From Alcanivoracaceae bacterium (GTDB lineage: Bacteria; Pseudomonadota; Gammaproteobacteria; Pseudomonadales; Alcanivoracaceae), in contig JARGPN010000009.1 in the NCBI GenBank assembly GCA_029213045.1, positions 496,001-560,000 of the forward strand: DNA of 64,000 bases. Direction: 5' to 3'. This document shows, piece by piece, positions 1 to 10,079 of this stretch. Positions within the stretch are counted from its first letter, which is position 1, and each line of letters starts with the position of its first letter. A program made the translations under genes and the position numbers. The notes below the pieces were generated by a model. The model was given only the letters and a program-made list of their open reading frames with translations. It searched no databases and was not told the DNA's origin.

Positions 1-1
1 G

Positions 2-682
2 CTGTATATCTGCTCGCCGGGCAATCCCACCGGCGCGGTATTGTCGGTTGCGCAAATGCAGTCACTCATTCAACTGGCCGACAAGTACGATTTCACGATC
101 GCCTCCGACGAATGCTATTCGGAAATTTACAACCAAACACCACCGCCAGGATTGCTGCAGGCTTGCGCAGAGATGGGCCGCCACGACTATCGTCGCTGCG
201 TAGTGTTTCACTCGTTATCCAAGCGTTCGAATTTACCCGGATTACGCTCAGGCTTTGTTGCCGGTGATGCAGAAATTCTGCAACGCTTTTTGCGCTACCG
301 CACCTATCACGGTTGTGCCATGTCCATGCATCATCAATTAGCGAGTATTGCTGCCTGGCAAGACGAAACACACGTTGAAGCAAACCGCGCCGAATACCGC
401 GAGAAGTTTTCAGTGGTGTTAAATATTCTTAAGGATGTTCTCGATGTGGAAGCGCCGGATGCAGGTTTCTATCTCTGGGCGAAAACACCTATCAGCGACG
501 AGACGTTTGCGCAGGAATTAAAGCGCCAGCAAAACGTCACCGTGTTACCCGGCCAATATCTCTCCCGAGAAGTTCACGGCGAGAACCCAGGCGTAAATCG
601 TGTGCGTATGGCGCTAGTAGCAAGCCTTGACGAATGCCGCGAAGGCGCAGAGCGAATTCGTGACTTTGTTAAGGGCCTTTGA
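2..682 (+). CDS. dapC: Succinyldiaminopimelate aminotransferase DapC (5' end outside window)
   Basis: This is the C-terminal part of a class I PLP aminotransferase. The frame is open from the window edge, and the first residues read YICSPGNPTG, the conserved substrate and cofactor motif of the family. The PLP-binding lysine lies in SLSKRSNLPGLRSG, followed by the usual C-terminal substrate-binding arginine region (NRVRMALV). DapC transaminates N-succinyl-2-amino-6-ketopimelate in the lysine/meso-diaminopimelate pathway. The assignment among class I enzymes comes mainly from context: a YffB-like gene, dapD and dapE follow on the same strand. The true start lies upstream of position 1. Confidence 0.9.
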   Translation: MYICSPGNPTGAVLSVAQMQSLIQLADKYDFTIASDECYSEIYNQTPPPGLLQACAEMGRHDYRRCVVFHSLSKRSNLPGLRSGFVAGDAEILQRFLRYRTYHGCAMSMHHQLASIAAWQDETHVEANRAEYREKFSVVLNILKDVLDVEAPDAGFYLWAKTPISDETFAQELKRQQNVTVLPGQYLSREVHGENPGVNRVRMALVASLDECREGAERIRDFVKGL

Positions 683-706
683 GAAAACACGAACATAGCA
701 GGAAAC

Positions 707-1069
707 ATGACAGTGAAGATTTACGGCATTAAAAACTGCAGTACCATGAAGAAGGCGTTCGATTGGCTCACGGCGGAAGGCATTGAGTTCCAGTTCCACG
801 ATTACAAAAAAGAAGGCGCGCCTGAGAAACGCGTGCGCCAGTGGATCAAGAAGCTCGGCTGGGAAGTGGTCATTAACAAACGCGGCACCACATGGAAAAA
901 GCTACCCGAAGCTGAACGCGAGGCAATGAACGCCGAAAGCGCGGTGCAAGCAGCCCTAGCCAATCCATCACTGATAAAGCGACCGATCATCGAACAGGGT
1001 ACAATACTGCTCGCCGGATTCGATTCGGCACAATGGCAGCAGTCGCTGAAAGCGGCCAACGCCAAATAA
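707..1069 (+). CDS. ArsC/Spx-family reductase-like protein (YffB type)
   Basis: A 120-residue thioredoxin-fold protein of the ArsC/Spx/YffB group. The N-terminus reads YGIKNCSTMKKA, with the single conserved cysteine of the YffB subgroup, and the C-terminal half carries the family pattern SLIKRPIIE. The start ATG follows an AGGAAAC ribosome-binding site. YffB-type genes commonly sit beside dapE or dapD in gammaproteobacteria, and here the gene lies between dapC and dapD. The physiological substrate of the family is not well established; glutathione-dependent reduction is the usual suggestion. A role in lysine synthesis is inference from position only. Confidence 0.85.
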   Translation: MTVKIYGIKNCSTMKKAFDWLTAEGIEFQFHDYKKEGAPEKRVRQWIKKLGWEVVINKRGTTWKKLPEAEREAMNAESAVQAALANPSLIKRPIIEQGTILLAGFDSAQWQQSLKAANAK

Positions 1070-1206
1070 ACGGCTTCCTAAGCAACACTCTAAGCCGCAC
1101 AACGCACACACATTATTCGCGCCTAGCAGCCAGCATCTATTATGTTTTTGCTGTTAGTCACTTGGTAACACTGGCCCGTCGGACAGACTGAAAACAGGAA
1201 TGCATC

Positions 1207-2241
1207 ATGAGCAAATATTTCGCCCTAGCATTAGGTTGTGGCACGCAGAACCGCAATGACGAATGGCTGGAAGTGTATTTTCCAGACCCCATGCTAAACC
1301 CTGATGCGTCTTTGATCGAGGCGGTACGCGACGAAGTTGAGTACACCGGCGGCAACATTGCCATTGAACTGAATCACCGTCAGATTTCTCACATCGCTCG
1401 CGAATGGCGTGACGCAGGCAATGAACATGCCGCCTCCTACGCCGTGGCCATGCAAGAAACACGTCGTCCCGTTGTGCTAGTAATTCTCGAAACCGACGCC
1501 GCGCCAACCAGCACACCAGAAACCTATTTAAAACTGCATTTGCTGTCGCATCGTTTAGTGAAACCACATGGCACCAATCTCAGCGGCATGTTCCCGCTGC
1601 TGCCAAACGTGGCATGGACCAACGAAGGCGCAGTGGACTTAGATGAATTGGTTGAGCGCCAACTGATGGCACGTCTTGATGGCCGCGTTTTGTCCGTCGA
1701 CTCCGTCGACAAATTCCCGAAAATGACCGACTACGTTGTGCCTAAAGGTGTGCGCATTGCCGACACCTCACGCGTGCGCTTAGGCGCCTATATCGGCGAA
1801 GGCACCACCATCATGCACGAAGGCTTCTGCAACTTTAATGCAGGCACGGAAGGCCCTGGCATGATCGAAGGCCGTATTTCAGCGGGCGTATTCGTCGGTA
1901 AAGGTTCAGACATCGGCGGCGGCGCATCGACCATGGGCACACTGTCCGGCGGTGGCAACATCATCATCTCACTTGGCGAAGGCTGTCTGCTTGGCGCCAA
2001 TGCCGGCACAGGCATTCCGCTTGGCGATCGCTGCACTGTTGAATCCGGCTTATACATTACCGCCGGCACCAAGTTAGAAGTGCTCGACGAAAAAGGCGCC
2101 TTAGTAGAAAAAACGAAAGCGCGCGACCTCGCCGGAAAAAGTGATTTATTGTTCCGTCGCAATTCGCTTACCGGCGCAGTGCAATGCGTCACCAATAAAA
2201 GCGCCATTGAACTGAACGAAGAGCTGCATAAACACAACTAA
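1207..2241 (+). CDS. dapD: Tetrahydrodipicolinate N-succinyltransferase DapD (long form)
   Basis: A 344-residue acyltransferase that succinylates tetrahydrodipicolinate using succinyl-CoA, the committed step of the succinylase branch. The C-terminal half has the left-handed beta-helix hexapeptide character (repeated [19 protein letters not shown] and [13 protein letters not shown] stretches). The length fits the long DapD form of Pseudomonas-like bacteria rather than the roughly 274-residue enterobacterial form. An AGGAATGC stretch precedes the ATG. The 137 bases upstream probably hold a promoter, but no convincing boxes were identified. dapE follows 79 bases downstream. Confidence 0.96.
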   Translation: MSKYFALALGCGTQNRNDEWLEVYFPDPMLNPDASLIEAVRDEVEYTGGNIAIELNHRQISHIAREWRDAGNEHAASYAVAMQETRRPVVLVILETDAAPTSTPETYLKLHLLSHRLVKPHGTNLSGMFPLLPNVAWTNEGAVDLDELVERQLMARLDGRVLSVDSVDKFPKMTDYVVPKGVRIADTSRVRLGAYIGEGTTIMHEGFCNFNAGTEGPGMIEGRISAGVFVGKGSDIGGGASTMGTLSGGGNIIISLGEGCLLGANAGTGIPLGDRCTVESGLYITAGTKLEVLDEKGALVEKTKARDLAGKSDLLFRRNSLTGAVQCVTNKSAIELNEELHKHN

Positions 2242-2320
2242 CATTTCCGTCGAACAAAATGCTCCGGCGCGAGCTACTGGCGCCGGAGTGATGCAAACCC
2301 GACAGAATCAGGAGATCACC

Positions 2321-3454
2321 TTGAGCCGAGTTCTTGAATATACCTGCGAACTGATTCGTCGCGCGTCGGTGACGCCCGAAGACGCGGGCTGCCAACAATG
2401 GATGGCAGAAAAACTTGAGGCGCTTGGTTTTAAGTGTGAACACCTCCGCTTTGGCGACGTCGATAATTTATGGGCGCGCCGTGGAGAAAAAGGCCCTCTG
2501 CTCGTGTTCGCGGGGCATACCGATGTCGTCCCCACCGGCGACGAAAAAAAATGGACATCTGCGCCGTTCTCGCCGGAAATTCGCGACGGTATGCTCTACG
2601 GTCGTGGCACCGCCGATATGAAAGGCTCCATCGCAGCCATGATGGTGGCGATTGAAGAGTTCGTTGGCGCGCATCCTGAACACACAGGCTCTATCGGTTT
2701 GCTGATCACTGCTGACGAAGAAGGCCCCGCCATTAACGGCACCATTAAAGTCGTCGAAACACTAGAACAGCGTAACGAAAAAATTGATTACTGCATCGTT
2801 GGCGAACCCTCCTCCACCAACGTCGTGGGCGATGTCATTAAAAATGGTCGACGCGGCTCCCTCGGCGGGCGCTTGCGGGTAAAAGGCATTCAAGGGCATG
2901 TCGCGTATCCGCACTTGGCGGACAACCCCATTCATCGCGTTGCACCAGCGCTGGCAGAATTGGCCAGTGAAACCTGGGATAATGGCAACGCGTTTTTCCC
3001 AGCGACCAGCTTCCAAATCTCCAACATCAATTCCGGCACCGGCGCGACCAACGTGATCCCCGGCGATTGCGATGTCATTTTCAACTTCCGCTTCTCCACC
3101 GAAGTCACCGCCGCACAATTGAAAGCGCGCACTGAAGTTGTTTTCACCGAGCATCAACTCGACTACGAGCTGGAATGGACGCTCTCAGGGCAGCCTTTTA
3201 TTACCGAACGCGGCGCACTGGTGGACGCGGTGGTGGCCGCCATCAAAGACATCACCGGCAGAGATACGGAACTCTCAACGGCTGGCGGCACCTCAGACGG
3301 ACGCTTTATTGCTCCAACTGGCGCGCAAGTTATTGAGCTTGGCCCCATTAATGCCACCATTCACAAAATTGATGAGCACACGCCAGTGGCTGAGCTTGAT
3401 CAGCTCGCGCTGATCTACCAGCGCACACTCCAGCGCTTACTGGGCGACGTTTAA
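2321..3454 (+). CDS. dapE: Succinyl-diaminopimelate desuccinylase DapE
   Basis: An M20-family dinuclear zinc hydrolase that cleaves N-succinyl-LL-diaminopimelate. The motifs [12 protein letters not shown] (first metal His and catalytic Asp), [10 protein letters not shown] (bridging Asp), TADEEGPA (catalytic and metal Glu) and a late IHKIDEHTP (metal His) are all present. A longer frame opens at GTG 2288, but the TTG at 2321 has AGGAG six bases upstream and gives 377 residues, the usual DapE length, so TTG was chosen. It completes the dapC/dapD/dapE set. A strong hairpin without a U-run follows at 3502-3527. Confidence 0.96.
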   Translation: MSRVLEYTCELIRRASVTPEDAGCQQWMAEKLEALGFKCEHLRFGDVDNLWARRGEKGPLLVFAGHTDVVPTGDEKKWTSAPFSPEIRDGMLYGRGTADMKGSIAAMMVAIEEFVGAHPEHTGSIGLLITADEEGPAINGTIKVVETLEQRNEKIDYCIVGEPSSTNVVGDVIKNGRRGSLGGRLRVKGIQGHVAYPHLADNPIHRVAPALAELASETWDNGNAFFPATSFQISNINSGTGATNVIPGDCDVIFNFRFSTEVTAAQLKARTEVVFTEHQLDYELEWTLSGQPFITERGALVDAVVAAIKDITGRDTELSTAGGTSDGRFIAPTGAQVIELGPINATIHKIDEHTPVAELDQLALIYQRTLQRLLGDV

Positions 3455-3501
3455 ACACAAGCTCGCTGCAGATAAGGGTTGGTGGGCGATCTGACATCGC
3501 A

Positions 3502-3527
3502 TTGGCGGCCGATAAGCTGGCCGCCAA
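3502..3527. other. 9-bp perfect hairpin downstream of dapE
   Basis: The arms TTGGCGGCC and GGCCGCCAA are perfectly complementary around the 8-base loop GATAAGCT. It lies 48 bases past the dapE stop. Neither side has a clear T-run, so it may stabilise the dapE mRNA end or act as an imperfect terminator. The rest of the 207-base gap to the next gene shows no further clear feature except a small GAGAC/GTCTC hairpin near 3615. Confidence 0.5.
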
Positions 3528-3661
3528 GCTAAAAATATGCTCCCATCAACATCCTACAAAACATACGGCTCGAGGTTTTTAGTACATCTCCGAGTTCAAA
3601 CCGGTATTCATAAGAGAGACGCCCAGTCTCTAACAAGTCGAACAACAAAGAGGCTATTGCC

Positions 3662-5260
3662 ATGACCGCTCAACCGCCAATTACCGACAAAATGGTGCAG
3701 GACATCAATCCCGCCAATGGTGAGAATTTTTTTGAAATTCCAGAAACCGATCTTGCTCGAATTGGCGAGCTGTTTGAGCAGGCAAAGTCAGCGCAAAAAG
3801 TTTGGGCAGAAAAGTCTTTTGCCCAGCGCGCTCAACACATCAACAAAATGCGCGACTACATTGTTGATAACGCAGAACAGCTTTCAAAAATTGTTAGCCA
3901 AAGCAACGGCAAAACATTGGTCGATGCCCTCGCCACAGAAGTGATGCCTTGTGCGCTGGCATGCAGCTGGTACGCGAGTAACGCCAAAAGCGTGCTAAAA
4001 CCGAAAATGCGCGGCGGCGGTAATATTTTATTTTTCAACAAGCGCAGCCAAATTGTGCATGTGCCAATCGGCGTCGTCGGCATTATTAGCCCTTGGAACT
4101 ATCCGCTCTCTATCCCCTTCGGCGAAATCATCATGGGATTAATGGCGGGCAACGCCATCATGTTGAAAGTCGCGGCGGCCACGCCGGCGGTGGGCAAATT
4201 GATCGAAGATATTGTTGCCGCTGGTGACTTACCCAAAGGCCTGTTCTCGCACGTGGTTGGCTCCGGCGCAAAAGTAGCCACCGCCATGTTTGAAAATGGC
4301 ATTGGAAAGTTATTTTTCACCGGCTCTGTGAATGCCGGCAAGCAGCTGATGGCGCAAGCGGCGAGCACGCTGACGCCACTGTCGCTCGAACTCGGCGGCA
4401 ACGACGCGATGATCGTGCTGGCCGACGCGGACTTAGAACGTGCCACTAACGGTGCGATTTGGGGTGGCTTCCAAAACGCAGGCCAATCGTGTGGCGGCGT
4501 AGAACGTATTTACGTCGAAGAAAAAATCTACGAAGACTTTGTCCGCATTCTCAGCGAGAAAACACGCGCGCTGCGTCACGGTGTTGGCTGTAATAGCTTC
4601 AATGTGGACATCGGCAGTCTGACCACAGAGGGTCAACTGCGCACCGTACAGCAGCACATGGAAGATGCGCTCGGCAAAGGCGCAAAAATCGCAGCGCAAT
4701 CGCACCCCGTTGGTGAGCAAAATGGTCTATTCCACGCGGCGACTGTTCTCACCGATGTCACCGAAGACATGCTGACCATGCGAGATGAAACGTTTGGGCC
4801 AGTGGTCGCCGTAGCAAAGGTTAAAAACGCCGAAGAAGCTATTGCTCGGGCGAATGATTCCAACCTCGCACTGACGTCATCGATCTGGACAAAAAATATT
4901 TCCGCCGGACGCGAGATGGCAGCTCGCATTGAAGCTGGCGTAACCGCGATCAACGATCACCTGTACACGCACGGGTTATCCGAAACACCATGGGGTGGAT
5001 GGAAAGAGTCAGGACTGGGGCGCACGCATGGCGTTGAAGGCTTGCACGAAATGACACATGTAAAAGTGATTAACTGGGATATGCTGCCAGCAAAACGCAA
5101 CCTGTGGTGGCACCCTCATGACGAAGCCACTTACCGCGCGCTACTCAATGCGTTACTTTTCGTGTTTCCTCGTAGCATCGGAAGCTGGCTATCTGCGTCG
5201 ATGAAACTGACACCATTTCTGATGAAGAAAATGTTTACCAGCTGGAAAGTTGATAAGTAA
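3662..5260 (+). CDS. Aldehyde dehydrogenase family protein with C-terminal hydrophobic extension
   Basis: A 532-residue NAD(P)+-dependent aldehyde dehydrogenase. The Rossmann motif FTGSVNAGK, the general base Glu243 in LELGGND, and the nucleophile Cys277 in NAGQSCGG are all present, as is the late FGPVVAV motif. The last 50 or so residues are rich in hydrophobic and aromatic residues (ALLNALLFVFPRS, TPFLMKKMF). This resembles membrane-associated dehydrogenases acting on fatty or other hydrophobic aldehydes. The substrate cannot be read from the sequence. The gene stands alone, with a strong terminator just downstream. Confidence 0.9.
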   Translation: MTAQPPITDKMVQDINPANGENFFEIPETDLARIGELFEQAKSAQKVWAEKSFAQRAQHINKMRDYIVDNAEQLSKIVSQSNGKTLVDALATEVMPCALACSWYASNAKSVLKPKMRGGGNILFFNKRSQIVHVPIGVVGIISPWNYPLSIPFGEIIMGLMAGNAIMLKVAAATPAVGKLIEDIVAAGDLPKGLFSHVVGSGAKVATAMFENGIGKLFFTGSVNAGKQLMAQAASTLTPLSLELGGNDAMIVLADADLERATNGAIWGGFQNAGQSCGGVERIYVEEKIYEDFVRILSEKTRALRHGVGCNSFNVDIGSLTTEGQLRTVQQHMEDALGKGAKIAAQSHPVGEQNGLFHAATVLTDVTEDMLTMRDETFGPVVAVAKVKNAEEAIARANDSNLALTSSIWTKNISAGREMAARIEAGVTAINDHLYTHGLSETPWGGWKESGLGRTHGVEGLHEMTHVKVINWDMLPAKRNLWWHPHDEATYRALLNALLFVFPRSIGSWLSASMKLTPFLMKKMFTSWKVDK

Positions 5261-5276
5261 TAGCATCTCAGGCTAT

Positions 5277-5316
5277 AAAAAAGCCCCCAGCATTTCGCAT
5301 GCTGGGGGCTTTTTTA
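5277..5316. terminator. Bidirectional Rho-independent terminator
   Basis: A 13-bp perfect stem (AAGCCCCCAGCAT paired with ATGCTGGGGGCTT) has a 5-base TTCGC loop, an A-run on the left and a T-run on the right. It lies between the convergent aldehyde dehydrogenase gene and the minus-strand gene ending at 5334, and can serve both. Confidence 0.92.
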
Positions 5317-5333
5317 AACTCAATACCTATTTT

Positions 5334-6059
5334 TTAACGCTGCATCTTTTTCATCATTTCTAGCGCGCGCGGATCAATATTTTTCATGTCTTCCGCAGTC
5401 GGCATCGGGATACTTCCCATCATCGCGCCAAAATCACGCATCACAACACCTGCTGGAAGCTGGAAATACCCTTCGCCTTTATCGCCCTTATCAACGCCAG
5501 TTAATACGAAATCATTGCCTTGCCGCAGCAATCCACCTTTAGAGCTTGGCAACTCAGGCATTTTATTACCTAGCCCCATATCATTAACCATTTGTTTAGA
5601 AAGGCTAATCAAGGCGCGATAAAGATTGGCGATATCCTCGTGGCCACTTAACACGGTTTCGTACTTTTTCCCGTTTGTCTTATCCAAAATCTCATAGACC
5701 TTGCCGTCGTATCCAGCCACCGTCTCCGTGCGTCCTGTATCGACAAATTCGAAGTCGCTATCAGATTTTTCCTTAGCAGCGGGTGTCTTTCCAAACGGCA
5801 TATTTGCCATAAACTGCTTCATCTGCGAAAGGTCCGTCGCCACCCACTGGTTACCGTCTTTATTGACCATGTAAATATTGCCCTCGGCGAGCAAAACGTA
5901 AGTGCCCTTTCCGCTATCAATATTCAAACGTATATGGCTATCATCTCGGTAACTGATCGCCATATTGTGACCGCCGCTGGCTTTATAATTGGCGGTTATA
6001 TCGGCCAACGCCTGTGTCGATACCATGGCTAATGCGATAAAAAATAGCTTTGCTTTCAT
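5334..6059 (-). CDS. Exported protein of unknown function (DUF4412-like)
   Basis: A 241-residue protein beginning MKAKLFFIALAMVSTQALA, a typical Sec signal peptide with an AxA-type cleavage site. A longer frame extends upstream into the methyltransferase-like gene, but the ATG at 6059 has the signal peptide and a GGATC/GAGG-rich region upstream. The mature part has alternating beta-strand character (HIRLNIDSGKGTYVLLAEGNIYMVN) and recalls periplasmic DUF4412 or LolA-like folds. The C-terminus is methionine- and lysine-rich (ALEMMKKMQR). No catalytic motif was seen. It is probably periplasmic; the family name is tentative. Confidence 0.7.
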   Translation of the reverse strand: MKAKLFFIALAMVSTQALADITANYKASGGHNMAISYRDDSHIRLNIDSGKGTYVLLAEGNIYMVNKDGNQWVATDLSQMKQFMANMPFGKTPAAKEKSDSDFEFVDTGRTETVAGYDGKVYEILDKTNGKKYETVLSGHEDIANLYRALISLSKQMVNDMGLGNKMPELPSSKGGLLRQGNDFVLTGVDKGDKGEGYFQLPAGVVMRDFGAMMGSIPMPTAEDMKNIDPRALEMMKKMQR

Positions 6060-6102
6060 TGTTCGATCCTCTTCCTGTGAATCCGTCGTCAATACGCCGT
6101 AG

Positions 6103-6849
6103 TTAACTAATCTTGCTCGCCCGATAATCCAAGCGGCCATCCGATAATTCTTTTTCAAGCTCAGGGTGATCCCGCAATCTCTCACGCAATACGGAGGCAT
6201 CCGTCTCATCACGGGTCCACGCCATCACCGCGTTATGGCAATCCGGCGTAGACAATCGAAATCGATTTGCCCACCCACGCATCGCGGTATCTCCTGCCGT
6301 CCAACTGTCGCGATACTCCGGCCAATCGCCGAAGTTCATTACTAAAACGCCATGTTTGGAAACGTGTTTAGACAAGGTACCAAACCAGCGACCTGTCGCA
6401 CTCACTGCTCGGCTCACGGTACGATCCGACGGTGCGAATAGATCCTCAATAATCAAATCGAACGGCGGGCCGTCCCAATGATTTAAAAACTCGACCGCAT
6501 CGGCGCAATGACACTCAACGCCAAAATCCTCGACCGAGAAAAAGCGCTTTGCCACTTGCAGATGAAACGCGTCAAGCTCTACCGCCAGCATGGATTCCGG
6601 CGAAAACATTCGTCGCAGCGGCGGTACCAAACTACCACCGCCAAGACCAAGAATAAGCACTCGCTTAATAGAACCGGGCTTCGCAAAGAAACCAGGCAGC
6701 CAGAGTAAGTCCCACACGCTTCCAGTGACTAAACGATCCGGATGAAACTCGGAGTGCTGCACGCCATTGGCAAACAGACGCAGAGTGCGCCCTTGCGAGC
6801 GCACTTCATACGTCGTTTGTTCGTGGGCTTCGCGCCACACTACTGCCAT
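6103..6849 (-). CDS. Spermidine-synthase-like (polyamine synthase fold) protein
   Basis: A 248-residue Rossmann-fold protein with a spermidine-synthase-like signature. RVLILGLGGGSLVPPL is the nucleotide-binding glycine loop, MLAVELDAFHLQVA carries the acidic end of strand 2, and CADAVEFL plus LIIEDLF follow. True SpeE enzymes have GGGDG and a YDVIxxD motif. Here the loop is GLGGGSL and the later motif is FDLIIED, so activity as an aminopropyltransferase is uncertain and a methyltransferase-like role is possible. It lies upstream of the exported protein on the same strand and downstream of the DUF748 gene. Confidence 0.8.
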   Translation of the reverse strand: MAVVWREAHEQTTYEVRSQGRTLRLFANGVQHSEFHPDRLVTGSVWDLLWLPGFFAKPGSIKRVLILGLGGGSLVPPLRRMFSPESMLAVELDAFHLQVAKRFFSVEDFGVECHCADAVEFLNHWDGPPFDLIIEDLFAPSDRTVSRAVSATGRWFGTLSKHVSKHGVLVMNFGDWPEYRDSWTAGDTAMRGWANRFRLSTPDCHNAVMAWTRDETDASVLRERLRDHPELEKELSDGRLDYRASKIS

Positions 6850-6888
6850 AAATGAGACTGCCCGAAAGCCATCAAAAGAATGCCGCCA

Positions 6889-9800
6889 TTATTTACCCGC
6901 CAAGCCGAGCACAACGCCTTGCGTTACCTGATCACCGGCCATAACCGTGTTACCAATAAATAAACGCCCTGCATCCAACTTCAATTCTTCAACCAAAACT
7001 GTTTTGATGTTCTGTGCACGTTGCGCGGCTAGCGCCTGCAACTGGTCCACGCTGACTTGTTCGGTCTGCGCTTGCAACACCACATCCCAAGCGCTTTGCG
7101 CCTGTTTGATTTGAGCGGCTTCTTTTTGTTCCGCAGTGGCGCCATCCACCAACGTCGGCATCAGCGCATCTGCGGATTCATTTTTCAACTCTTTGTACTG
7201 ACGCAAAATGGCTCTACGAGTTCCTTTGTCTTGAAGCGCGCCATCCAATCCACTCCAATCGTCTCCCTGAACTGATTGTCCAAGCGCGGCGGCCGCCAAC
7301 GCTATGCGATCACCAGGAACCACCGAACCCGCCAATGAAATTTCCAAATGCGGACGCTCTTCCATTACCGCAATAAGCTGACTCAAACTTTCACGGCCCT
7401 GTGCATCCACCACAGCACTGCCAGCCTCGAACGGAATGGAGGATAAATCCGTACCGCCGGCCAAACCGGCCAACATGGAGAACGGCGAGGTAGCCGCTTT
7501 CACAAGCACATTTCCAAGCGCCTTCAAAATAATACCCCGCGCGCTTACGCTCGGATCACTTAAATCACCTTTCGCAGCCACCGGTAAAGCAATCACACCC
7601 GAACGATTACGCAATACCGCAAGACCTAATTTAATCGGTACTTTTAACGCTTCTTCGCTTTCCACTTTTTCACCAAGGAAAAAATTCGCAGCGGTAATGT
7701 CGTTACGACAATCTAAATAGGTGTCGTCTAGTATCGCTTCTGTCTTAAACCCAAGCTGGCCACTGCTCACTGCATAACCCAAGTATTCACCTGTAAATGG
7801 CGTCAGGCTGGTCATCTCATAGCCCTTGAGCGTTACAACAACGTCAGCTTGCGGTTTAGCCGCCAGCGGGTTCAACGTGCCTTTGGCGGTGAACGGCGCA
7901 TATTTGTCGACTTTACCCGTGAAGTTTAATGTCGCAGATTTTTTTGATGTTGAATCTAAATTACTTAACGTTCCGGAAAGCTCATAAACACCAACACGGA
8001 AGTTCGGGCTCATTGCTTTGTTTAGCGAGTCAATCGTCGCGTTGCTCAGTGCGAGCTTGCCAATCAACACTCGCCACTCTTGTTCGCCCGCCTCTGTGGA
8101 CGAAGCCGGTGCAGCCGCGCCAGTCATAGGCACAGTAATTCTGTCCGCGGTATTGCGCCCCTGCTCATCGGTTATTGCGCTCAGCGACAGCTCATCAAAA
8201 CTAATACCATCGAGCTGAACCGTGTAACCCGAGGTGTCGACGCTTATGCCATCAAGCTGCAAGGTTTTGAATGCAACAATCGGCGCGCCGCCATTTTCCG
8301 TCATATCAAACCCTTGCAAGCGGCTTGATCCTGTAAGCGTAACGGGAAAGTCATTACCCTGTTCACGCGCATCAATGTTGAGCTCGCTGTCGAGCAACCC
8401 TGAGCGCAAATCAATGGCCATACTCTCACGCAACCAAGGTTCAGCAACAGACAGTGCTAACTGACTAATCGACACTGAAGAGCTCACCCGAAACGGTGCC
8501 AACTCGCCGTCGCCATTTATTTTTACGTCACCTTGGCCCGCAACAACGGCGGTTCCATCGAAGGTAAATGTACGATTCTTGTTCGGTGAAATATTTTTAA
8601 GTGTCATCGAGAACGGCGAAACGACGACCGACGTAGGCGTTTTTAATGTTTCATCGCGATAAGTGATGTTGGCCTGATCAAGCACGATGCTATCAACCAT
8701 GACATCCCACTCCGACTGAGCTTCATCCGGTGTATCGCTGGCTACCTCGACGCCCTTGGGCGGCGCGGCACTGTCGTCGGATGCAGCGACAACAGGCGTG
8801 CCTTCTTCTTGCTCTACTTGCGACGGCGGCGGATCCAACAAGGCAAATAATGTTTCCAGATCTAAGCCGTCTTTAGTCATGCGCATAACAATATTAGGTT
8901 GCGTTAAACGCATTTCGCCAACGCTGACGGATTCAGCGACGGTATCCAATGCAATAGCACTGAACTTTAAGTCGGGAACGGAAATAACTTGCGCCTCGGT
9001 ACGGAGGTCATCAATTTGCACGTCTCGTAATTGAATAACACCGTCAGACAACGACAGAATAATGTCATCGGCAGATTCGTATCGGTAATTGGTGCGGATA
9101 TCGAGCTCACCGCTAGGAATGGAAAAGTTTAAACGCTCTTTAGCAAATTCAGCCAGCGGCTCCAAGCGCAAGCCTTCCAGCGCCAACTGTCCTTCAGCGA
9201 TAAGCGGATCAAAGTTTAAGTTGCCAGCCCAAAGGAAGTGACCGCCTTCTGGCCCCGTCACTTCAAAGGTATAGCTATTTTTGTCTTCGCCATGACTGTG
9301 CGTAGAGAAGTCAACAATATCGAAACTGAGATCATTAAATGCAATTTCATCCGGCGTGGCGCGCGCTTCATCACGGAAGATAAAGTTTCCGCGAACCAAA
9401 TGAAACTCACCGATTGACACAGATGGGATGCCAGACTCCTCAACCTTTTCCGCGACCTCATCTTTAAGCTGCGGATCTTCAGCCTGAATTTTTTCAATAA
9501 TATCGTCAAAATTAAACGCTTGGTTCTGCTCTTGAGTTACCCGAATTCTTGGGCGCACCAGGGTAATATCGTCAAAGTGCCAGCTCAAACGAAACAACGA
9601 AGACAGCTCAAAATCGGCGTAGAATTCGTCGAAAGCGATAAATTCCTCGCCGTCAGGATCCGTGAGCGCAAAGTTATCAGCAGTAATCGCTAAGCCAAGG
9701 GGATTAAACGTAAATCGCTCGAGCGTGACCTCGCGGCCGGTTTGTTCCGACACCACAGCAATGATCTGATCACGCACTATAGGTGACAGAACAAAATATC

Positions 9801-9891
9801 CGAGCAAGGCATACAGCACATACACTGATGCAAGCACAGACAGCACACGTTGTCGTGTTGAAGCTTGTTGCCACCGTTCCTTGATATTCAC
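6889..9891 (-). CDS. DUF748 (AsmA-like) envelope protein
   Basis: A protein of about 1000 residues with one N-terminal transmembrane helix (VLSVLASVYVLYALLGYFVL) followed by a long repetitive beta-rich periplasmic region. The opening LERFTFNPLGLAITADNFALTDPDGE is typical of DUF748 proteins, which are AsmA-superfamily members thought to bridge inner and outer membranes in lipid transport or envelope maintenance. The central region is acidic and low-complexity (around residues 360-390). The frame can start at TTG 9906, but GTG 9891 has GGGGG eight bases upstream and was preferred. Function is inferred from family only. Confidence 0.85.
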   Translation of the reverse strand: MNIKERWQQASTRQRVLSVLASVYVLYALLGYFVLSPIVRDQIIAVVSEQTGREVTLERFTFNPLGLAITADNFALTDPDGEEFIAFDEFYADFELSSLFRLSWHFDDITLVRPRIRVTQEQNQAFNFDDIIEKIQAEDPQLKDEVAEKVEESGIPSVSIGEFHLVRGNFIFRDEARATPDEIAFNDLSFDIVDFSTHSHGEDKNSYTFEVTGPEGGHFLWAGNLNFDPLIAEGQLALEGLRLEPLAEFAKERLNFSIPSGELDIRTNYRYESADDIILSLSDGVIQLRDVQIDDLRTEAQVISVPDLKFSAIALDTVAESVSVGEMRLTQPNIVMRMTKDGLDLETLFALLDPPPSQVEQEEGTPVVAASDDSAAPPKGVEVASDTPDEAQSEWDVMVDSIVLDQANITYRDETLKTPTSVVVSPFSMTLKNISPNKNRTFTFDGTAVVAGQGDVKINGDGELAPFRVSSSVSISQLALSVAEPWLRESMAIDLRSGLLDSELNIDAREQGNDFPVTLTGSSRLQGFDMTENGGAPIVAFKTLQLDGISVDTSGYTVQLDGISFDELSLSAITDEQGRNTADRITVPMTGAAAPASSTEAGEQEWRVLIGKLALSNATIDSLNKAMSPNFRVGVYELSGTLSNLDSTSKKSATLNFTGKVDKYAPFTAKGTLNPLAAKPQADVVVTLKGYEMTSLTPFTGEYLGYAVSSGQLGFKTEAILDDTYLDCRNDITAANFFLGEKVESEEALKVPIKLGLAVLRNRSGVIALPVAAKGDLSDPSVSARGIILKALGNVLVKAATSPFSMLAGLAGGTDLSSIPFEAGSAVVDAQGRESLSQLIAVMEERPHLEISLAGSVVPGDRIALAAAALGQSVQGDDWSGLDGALQDKGTRRAILRQYKELKNESADALMPTLVDGATAEQKEAAQIKQAQSAWDVVLQAQTEQVSVDQLQALAAQRAQNIKTVLVEELKLDAGRLFIGNTVMAGDQVTQGVVLGLAGK

Positions 9892-10023
9892 TTCTTTGTC
9901 CCCCAATAATGCATGGCAGTCAGTGTAGCGGATATAAAGAAGAAAAATCAGCGACGACCCACATCTTTTACAGCACAGAGCGGTGCGGCCCGTCCTTCCC
10001 TTTCTCTTCTAAAACAACCCATT

Positions 10024-10029
10024 ATACTG
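10024..10029 (+). promoter_or_regulatory. Possible -10 box upstream of the beta-barrel gene
   Basis: TATACT lies 50 bases before the start codon of the following gene, with a weak TTCTCT 17 bases upstream. This is the only promoter-like pair seen in the short divergent gap. Confidence 0.3.
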
Positions 10030-10079
10030 ACCCATGGTACAACGATCTTTCTATTCAAAGCGGACCAGGATGGCGTCAT